From contig DNCM01000052.1 of the NCBI GenBank assembly GCA_003498085.1, positions 1 through 26,183 on the forward strand: 26,183 bases of DNA. Direction: 5' to 3'. How positions within the stretch are numbered: position 1 is the stretch's first letter; every line of letters begins with the position of its first letter. Below are positions 22,767-26,183 of the stretch, in pieces. The notes below the pieces were generated by a model. The model was not told the DNA's origin and made no database searches. It saw nothing but the letters and a program-made list of their open reading frames with translations. Made by a program: the position numbers and the translations under genes. Source of the DNA: a bacterium (GTDB lineage Bacteria > UBA9089 > UBA9088).

Positions 22767-22794
22767 TGTATATTAAGAGTGAAATGATTCGCAA
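22767..22794 (-). promoter_or_regulatory. dapB promoter
   Basis: TTGCGA (22789-22794), a 16-base spacer and TATACA (22767-22772), with 9 bases to the dapB ATG. A CATTAT just downstream is an alternative -10 but lacks a spaced -35. Confidence 0.5.
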
Positions 22795-22827
22795 CAATTT
22801 TTTGAAATTGGGTCAAAAATTTTTCTT

Positions 22828-22856
22828 TTGACAAAAATCATTCTTTTTAATATAAT
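22828..22856 (+). promoter_or_regulatory. purC promoter (full consensus)
   Basis: A perfect TTGACA (22828-22833), exactly 17 bases, and a perfect TATAAT (22851-22856). The ATG is 9 bases further, so the predicted leader is about 2-3 bases. This is the strongest promoter by sequence in the window. Confidence 0.9.
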
Positions 22857-22865
22857 TAAATTTTA

Positions 22866-23888
22866 ATGGGAAGCACAAAAGATACTATTGTTATAAAGGA
22901 AGCAACAGAAGATAAAGTAGGTGTAGCAAGGTTTTATTTTTCCAATAGATACTCTGTCTTTGATTGGGGAGAAATGCCAGATCTTATTCAGAAAAAAGGC
23001 ACTGCAATCTGTATCCTTTCTTCATACTTCTTCGAAAAACTTGAGGAGATGGGCATCTTTACTCATTATCTGGGTATAGTTGAGGATGGCGTGGCAAAGA
23101 GGCTTAGTGAATTAAAATTTCCAAGCAATATCATGGAAATTAGACTCCTTTCTGTTATAAAACCAGAGATAAAAAATGGAAATTATGACTACAGTCTTTA
23201 TCGAGAAATAAAGGGGTGTTTTCTAATACCACTTGAGATCATATACAGAAATTATCTTGGTCCATCCTCAAGTATCTTTAAAAGACTTAAAGAAGGAGAG
23301 CTAACCATCGATGAGATTGGTCTTGATGAGATGCCCATTCCTGGACAAAGGCTGGATACTCCAATATTAGACGTTTCAACAAAACTTGAGGCAAGCGATA
23401 GGTATATATCTTGGGAAGAGGCAAAAAAGATGTGCAGTTTGAAAGATGAAGAAATAAAAAATATGAAGGATATAACCCAAAGGATAAATAGGCTTATCAC
23501 TGAAAAATTCACAAAGATAGGCCTTACAAACGAGGACGGAAAGTTTGAGTTTGGCTTCGATGAGAATCGTTGTCTTATCCTTGTTGATGCAATTGGAACA
23601 CTTGATGAGTGTAGGTTCACTTATAATGACATTCCAGTAAGCAAGGAGATAGCAAGGATGTACTACCGTAATACAAAATGGTATGAGGCAACAGAGGTTG
23701 CGAAGAAAAAAGACATAAAAAATTGGAAAGAGATTTGCCTTTTAAAGCCACAACCATTGCCGGAAGGCCTTGTAAAGCTTATTTCCAATGTCTATTGTGC
23801 GTGCACAAATGAGATAACGGAAAAGGAATGGTTTTCTGATATACCCCCTTTGGAAGATATCCTAAAAGGGCTTAGGGATTTCGTCTAA
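22866..23888 (+). CDS. purC: divergent SAICAR synthetase (PurC-like)
   Basis: PurC joins aspartate to CAIR in purine synthesis. This 340-residue protein is about 100 residues longer than E. coli PurC and diverged, but the family order is plain. SNRYSVFDWGEMPD (26-39) matches DRISAFD. IPLEIIYRNYLGPSS (121-135) matches the VRGY motif. PILDVSTKLEASDRYISW (166-183) matches the STKxE motif. GKFEFGFDE (225-233) and LILVDAIGTLDECRF (237-251) match KFEFG and the LIDEVxTPDSSRF motif, in which the conserved acidic residue after D reads Ala. The C-terminal 60 residues are an extension. It stands alone with no other pur genes. Its stop lies one base from a tRNA-Ala fragment. The assignment is by motif, so the exact substrate is not certain. 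Confidence 0.8.
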   Translation: MGSTKDTIVIKEATEDKVGVARFYFSNRYSVFDWGEMPDLIQKKGTAICILSSYFFEKLEEMGIFTHYLGIVEDGVAKRLSELKFPSNIMEIRLLSVIKPEIKNGNYDYSLYREIKGCFLIPLEIIYRNYLGPSSSIFKRLKEGELTIDEIGLDEMPIPGQRLDTPILDVSTKLEASDRYISWEEAKKMCSLKDEEIKNMKDITQRINRLITEKFTKIGLTNEDGKFEFGFDENRCLILVDAIGTLDECRFTYNDIPVSKEIARMYYRNTKWYEATEVAKKKDIKNWKEICLLKPQPLPEGLVKLISNVYCACTNEITEKEWFSDIPPLEDILKGLRDFV

Positions 23889-23889
23889 C

Positions 23890-23910
23890 TGGAGGCTAGG
23901 GGATTTGAAC
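23890..23910 (-). repeat. copy of tRNA-Ala 3' end (21 bp)
   Basis: These 21 bases are identical, in the same orientation, to the T-loop and acceptor 3' strand of the tRNA-Ala gene at 24031-24051, exactly 141 bases away. No 5' half of a tRNA is present. This is the outer boundary of repeat copy 2. Confidence 0.9.
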
Positions 23911-24002
23911 TTCGGATTTTTTAAGGCTCAAAGCTCGCCCACTTCCTTTTCGCCTAACAAAATCTCTCGTTCCCGGCCAGCCTTCGGCTGGCTTCAAATC
24001 CC
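23909..24002 (-). repeat. tRNA-associated 94-bp repeat, copy 2 (beside tRNA-Ala)
   Basis: Eighty-seven of 94 bases match copy 1 at 1-94. A hairpin (GCCAGCC, TTC, GGCTGGC) is at 23976-23992. The inner end TTCAAATCCC (23993-24002) is an inverted copy of the tRNA-Ala T-arm, and the outer end joins the tRNA-Ala 3' fragment. It lies 28 bases 3' of tRNA-Ala. Confidence 0.88.
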
Positions 24003-24030
24003 TTTTTAACTGGTCTGCTGTTGTCAAAAT

Positions 24031-24102
24031 TGGAGGCTAGGGGATTTGAACCCCTGGCCTTTGGCATGCGAAGCCAACGCTCTCCCGCTAAGCTAAGCCC
24101 CC
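24031..24102 (-). tRNA. tRNA-Ala (anticodon CGC)
   Basis: The acceptor GGGGGCT/AGCCTCC contains the G3:U70 pair that identifies alanine tRNA. The anticodon stem is TTGGC/GCCAA with loop TTCGCAT, and the T-arm is CAGGGG/CCCCT with loop TTCAAAT. Anticodon CGC reads GCG. CCA is not encoded. The last 10 bases of cdsA, including its stop, lie within this gene's 5' end. Confidence 0.96.
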
Positions 24103-24914
24103 TTATAAAAAATAAGAAGATAATAAAAAACAGGAGCAGAAAGTATTATTGAGTCAAATACATCGAGGATTCCACCATATTCGGTGATCCATGAATCAGA
24201 ATCCTTTTTTCCTACATTCCTTTTAAAGCTTGATTCGCAAAGGTCTCCCAATATACCAACCGAAGAGAATAAAATGCCAAAACTAACTGCTTCAACGATG
24301 CCAAGGTCTACACATTTTCTAAAAATAATTGAGACTATTACAGATGTAAAGATTGCTCCAACAAGTCCTTCAAGTGACTTATTTGGAGAGATAAAAAAGA
24401 TATTTTTATGTTTTCCAATGTGTCTACCAATCAGCCATCCTCCTGCATCTGCTGACCAAACAACAGCAAAAAGAAATAGAAGTAATTGACATCCATTATC
24501 AAACTTTTTTATAAGGATGAGATGACTTAATAACCATCCAACATAAAAAAGTCCGAAAGCAATAGCAAGAGGGCTAATTTTCGTAATAAGCGAAAGGAAT
24601 TTTCTGCTAAATAGGCTTGTTATGAGAAAAAAGATTCCTATCCCAGATATTATGAGTTTAATCTCTAATAATGAAAGAAATGAAAGTCCTTTAGGATAAC
24701 CATAACCTGCACCACCAACTAAGACAATCCCGCCAAAAAGACCAAGGAACCACCAATCCTCCTTCTCGACCATATTATAAAACTCCATAAGTCCAAGAAT
24801 AACAATAGAGCCAATCAAAATAACAAAAAAAGCCTCATTTTTTGAAAACACAGTCCATCCAAAAAATGGAAAGAACAAAGCAGGAAGAAAAAATTTTTTG
24901 AAATTAAACTCCAC
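24093..24914 (-). CDS. cdsA: phosphatidate cytidylyltransferase
   Basis: CdsA makes CDP-diacylglycerol, the precursor of phospholipids, in the inner membrane. The 273 residues start at a GTG overlapping uppS by 11 bases and show about eight membrane segments. The family C-terminus is present: SPNKSLEG, LGDLCESSFKRNVGKKDS and GGILDVFDS. The signature residues just before GG read TEY instead of the usual PGH, and DR reads DV, so the active site departs from the standard pattern. The final codons (Lys-Gly-Ala and TAG) overlap the first 10 bases of tRNA-Ala. An uppS-cdsA pair is a common arrangement. Confidence 0.93.
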   Translation of the reverse strand: MEFNFKKFFLPALFFPFFGWTVFSKNEAFFVILIGSIVILGLMEFYNMVEKEDWWFLGLFGGIVLVGGAGYGYPKGLSFLSLLEIKLIISGIGIFFLITSLFSRKFLSLITKISPLAIAFGLFYVGWLLSHLILIKKFDNGCQLLLFLFAVVWSADAGGWLIGRHIGKHKNIFFISPNKSLEGLVGAIFTSVIVSIIFRKCVDLGIVEAVSFGILFSSVGILGDLCESSFKRNVGKKDSDSWITEYGGILDVFDSIILSAPVFYYLLIFYKGA

Positions 24915-25602
24915 CGAACTTCCTTTTTCTTAACTTGTAATCTTCGACCGCTTCCAAAAGATGTTCTTCCGAAAAATCTGGCCAGAGAACAGAGGTTATC
25001 CAGATTTCCGTATATGCTATCTGCCAAAGGAGAAAGTTGCTAATCCTTGTCTCGCCACTTGTCCTTATAAGAAGATCAGGATCGGGTAACGGATAAGTAT
25101 CAAGGAATGAAGAAAAAAGATTTTCGTCTATCTCATTAAGAGCGATATCACCAATAATTGCCTTTTCTACAATCCTTTTCGTTACCCGTACTATTTCATC
25201 TCTTCCTCCATAATTTAAGGCAATATTTAAAATAAGCCCATTATTTTTTTTTGTCTTTTCAATTGCGTGATTTAATAAAGATAGCATTTTTTTTGGAAGA
25301 TGTTCGATGTCACCCGAAACACACATTTTAATATTGTTACTTATCACTTCGTCGATTTCTTTTTTTATATACTCACAAAACAAGTTCATTAAACCAGAAA
25401 CCTCATCCTTTGGTCTTTTCCAGTTTTCTGTAGAGAATGCATATAAGGTAAGGGTTTTGATTCCAAGGTTTACTGCGAATTTTACTATTCTTTTAACAGC
25501 CTTCATCCCTTCCCTATGCCCTGCAATCCTTGGAAGACCCCTTTGTTTTGCCCATCTTCCATTTCCATCCATGATGATAGCAATATGCTTTGGAAAATCC
25601 AT
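24904..25602 (-). CDS. uppS: undecaprenyl diphosphate synthase (cis-isoprenyl type)
   Basis: UppS elongates farnesyl diphosphate into the C55 lipid carrier for cell-wall sugars. The 232 residues show the catalytic MDGNGRWAKQRG (11-22, with D12), GHREG, the FSTENWKRP motif, LNIALNYGGRDEI and the C-terminal DLLIRTSGETRISNFLLWQ split by one residue from the usual form. The ATG lies 7 bases after a TATAAT, so the transcript would begin at or next to the start codon. It diverges from nadA. Confidence 0.97.
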   Translation of the reverse strand: MDFPKHIAIIMDGNGRWAKQRGLPRIAGHREGMKAVKRIVKFAVNLGIKTLTLYAFSTENWKRPKDEVSGLMNLFCEYIKKEIDEVISNNIKMCVSGDIEHLPKKMLSLLNHAIEKTKKNNGLILNIALNYGGRDEIVRVTKRIVEKAIIGDIALNEIDENLFSSFLDTYPLPDPDLLIRTSGETRISNFLLWQIAYTEIWITSVLWPDFSEEHLLEAVEDYKLRKRKFGGV

Positions 25603-25609
25603 ATTTTAA

Positions 25610-25639
25610 ATTATATACCAAAAACTAGGTGATTTACAA
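25610..25639 (-). promoter_or_regulatory. uppS-cdsA-tRNA-Ala promoter
   Basis: TTGTAA (25634-25639), an 18-base spacer and TATAAT (25610-25615). Seven bases separate the -10 box from the uppS ATG, predicting a leader of 0-1 base. Confidence 0.7.
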
Positions 25640-25642
25640 ATG

Positions 25643-25672
25643 TTGATTTTACCTATAAGACTCTGGTATAAT
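25643..25672 (+). promoter_or_regulatory. nadA promoter
   Basis: TTGATT (25643-25648), an 18-base spacer ending in TGG (extended -10) and TATAAT (25667-25672). Eight bases separate it from the ATG, predicting a leader of about 1-2 bases. Confidence 0.75.
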
Positions 25673-25680
25673 TTTTAACT

Positions 25681-26183
25681 ATGAGATCTTGCGATATTTC
25701 GTTGGTAGATGAAAAGATAAGAGCAAGTAATTCAAACCAAAAATCAAAAAGCATTGAAGAGAAAATAAAAGAGCTTTGCAAGAAAAAGAATGCAGTAATC
25801 CTTGTCCATAATTACCAAAGGGGTGAGATCCAAGATATCGCAGATTTTGTTGGAGATTCATTAGATCTATCGATGAGGGCGAAGGAAACTAAAGCAGACA
25901 TCATTGTATTCTGTGGTGTCCATTTTATGGCAGAGATAGCAAAGATTCTTTCTCCTAATAAACTCGTTCTATTGCCTGATATAAATGCAGGATGCCCCTT
26001 AGCAGATATGATTACCGTCGATGGATTAAGAAAGCTTAAGGAGGAACATCCAGATGCTATAGTTGTTTCATATGTCAATACATCTGCAGAAATAAAAAAG
26101 GAGTCTCATTATTGCTGTACATCTGCAAATGGGATAAAGGTTATAAATAGCCTTCCAAATGATAAAGAGATAATATTCATACC
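25681..26183 (+). CDS. nadA: quinolinate synthase (5' part, cut by window end)
   Basis: NadA condenses iminoaspartate and dihydroxyacetone phosphate to quinolinate in NAD synthesis, using a [4Fe-4S] cluster. The first 167 codons are present. Visible motifs are HNYQ (43-46), GDSLDLS (58-64), FCGVHFMAE (77-85), the first cluster cysteine C105 in NAGCPLADM, SYVNTSAEIK, and CCTSANGIKVI. The last two cluster cysteines would be beyond the window. The start is an ATG immediately after a good promoter, so the transcript is leaderless. A short non-conserved N-terminus (about 1-24) precedes the core. Confidence 0.96.
   Translation, partial: MRSCDISLVDEKIRASNSNQKSKSIEEKIKELCKKKNAVILVHNYQRGEIQDIADFVGDSLDLSMRAKETKADIIVFCGVHFMAEIAKILSPNKLVLLPDINAGCPLADMITVDGLRKLKEEHPDAIVVSYVNTSAEIKKESHYCCTSANGIKVINSLPNDKEIIFI

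Noticed and set aside
1..26183. CRISPR array, rRNA genes or prophage
   Set aside because: No regularly spaced short repeats, no rRNA sequence and no phage structural genes were seen.

Overview
The window is a gene-dense, low-GC stretch of bacterial chromosome with about 27 protein genes and four tRNA genes. Nearly all lie on the minus strand; clpC, purC and the start of nadA are on the plus strand. An outer-membrane PorV-like protein, CdsA, UppS and DapB point to a diderm, peptidoglycan-making bacterium. McsA, McsB and ClpC are best known from Firmicutes, but ctsR is not beside them here. I read this as an uncultured, candidate-phylum-type bacterium and cannot place it further from sequence alone.

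Layout by region. (1) 1-4453: a minus-strand operon of a PorV-like gene, rtcB, the primary sigma factor gene, nif3 and tRNA-His, driven by one promoter at 4425-4453. (2) 4490-9954: a 5.2 kb block bounded by two perfect 136-bp direct copies of the argH 3' end. It holds two GAF histidine kinases, two response regulators, a PIN-like protein and a short reading frame continuing in phase after the PIN-like gene's TGA. (3) 9779-12317: argH, an unknown gene and an M50 site-2-type protease behind one promoter. (4) 12338-18034: a long co-directional run of tRNA-Val, a coiled-coil zinc-ribbon protein, RNase HI, an HD-GYP phosphodiesterase, tRNA-Leu, mcsA, mcsB, argC and argJ. (5) 18039-21997: a divergently transcribed AAA ATPase and clpC. 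(6) 22008-26183: dapB and purC diverging; uppS, cdsA and tRNA-Ala; and nadA diverging from uppS.

How the genes connect: McsA/McsB with ClpC form a probable phospho-arginine protein degradation system. ArgC, ArgJ and ArgH serve arginine synthesis, DapB lysine/diaminopimelate, PurC purines, NadA NAD. UppS and CdsA supply lipid carriers and phospholipid precursors.

The strongest unusual signals are these. A 94-bp repeat sits at a fixed distance 3' of tRNA-His and tRNA-Ala, and its end carries an inverted T-arm copy that co-varies with the adjacent tRNA. Direct repeats of the argH 3' end bound a signalling/PIN island. Two protein genes have stop codons lying in or on a tRNA 5' end, so RNase P cleavage would remove them. 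tRNA-His lacks the usual G-1 and C73. The primary sigma factor has His and Ile at the residues that read promoter position -12. Most promoters leave almost no 5' leader. No stretch longer than 300 bases lacks a gene.
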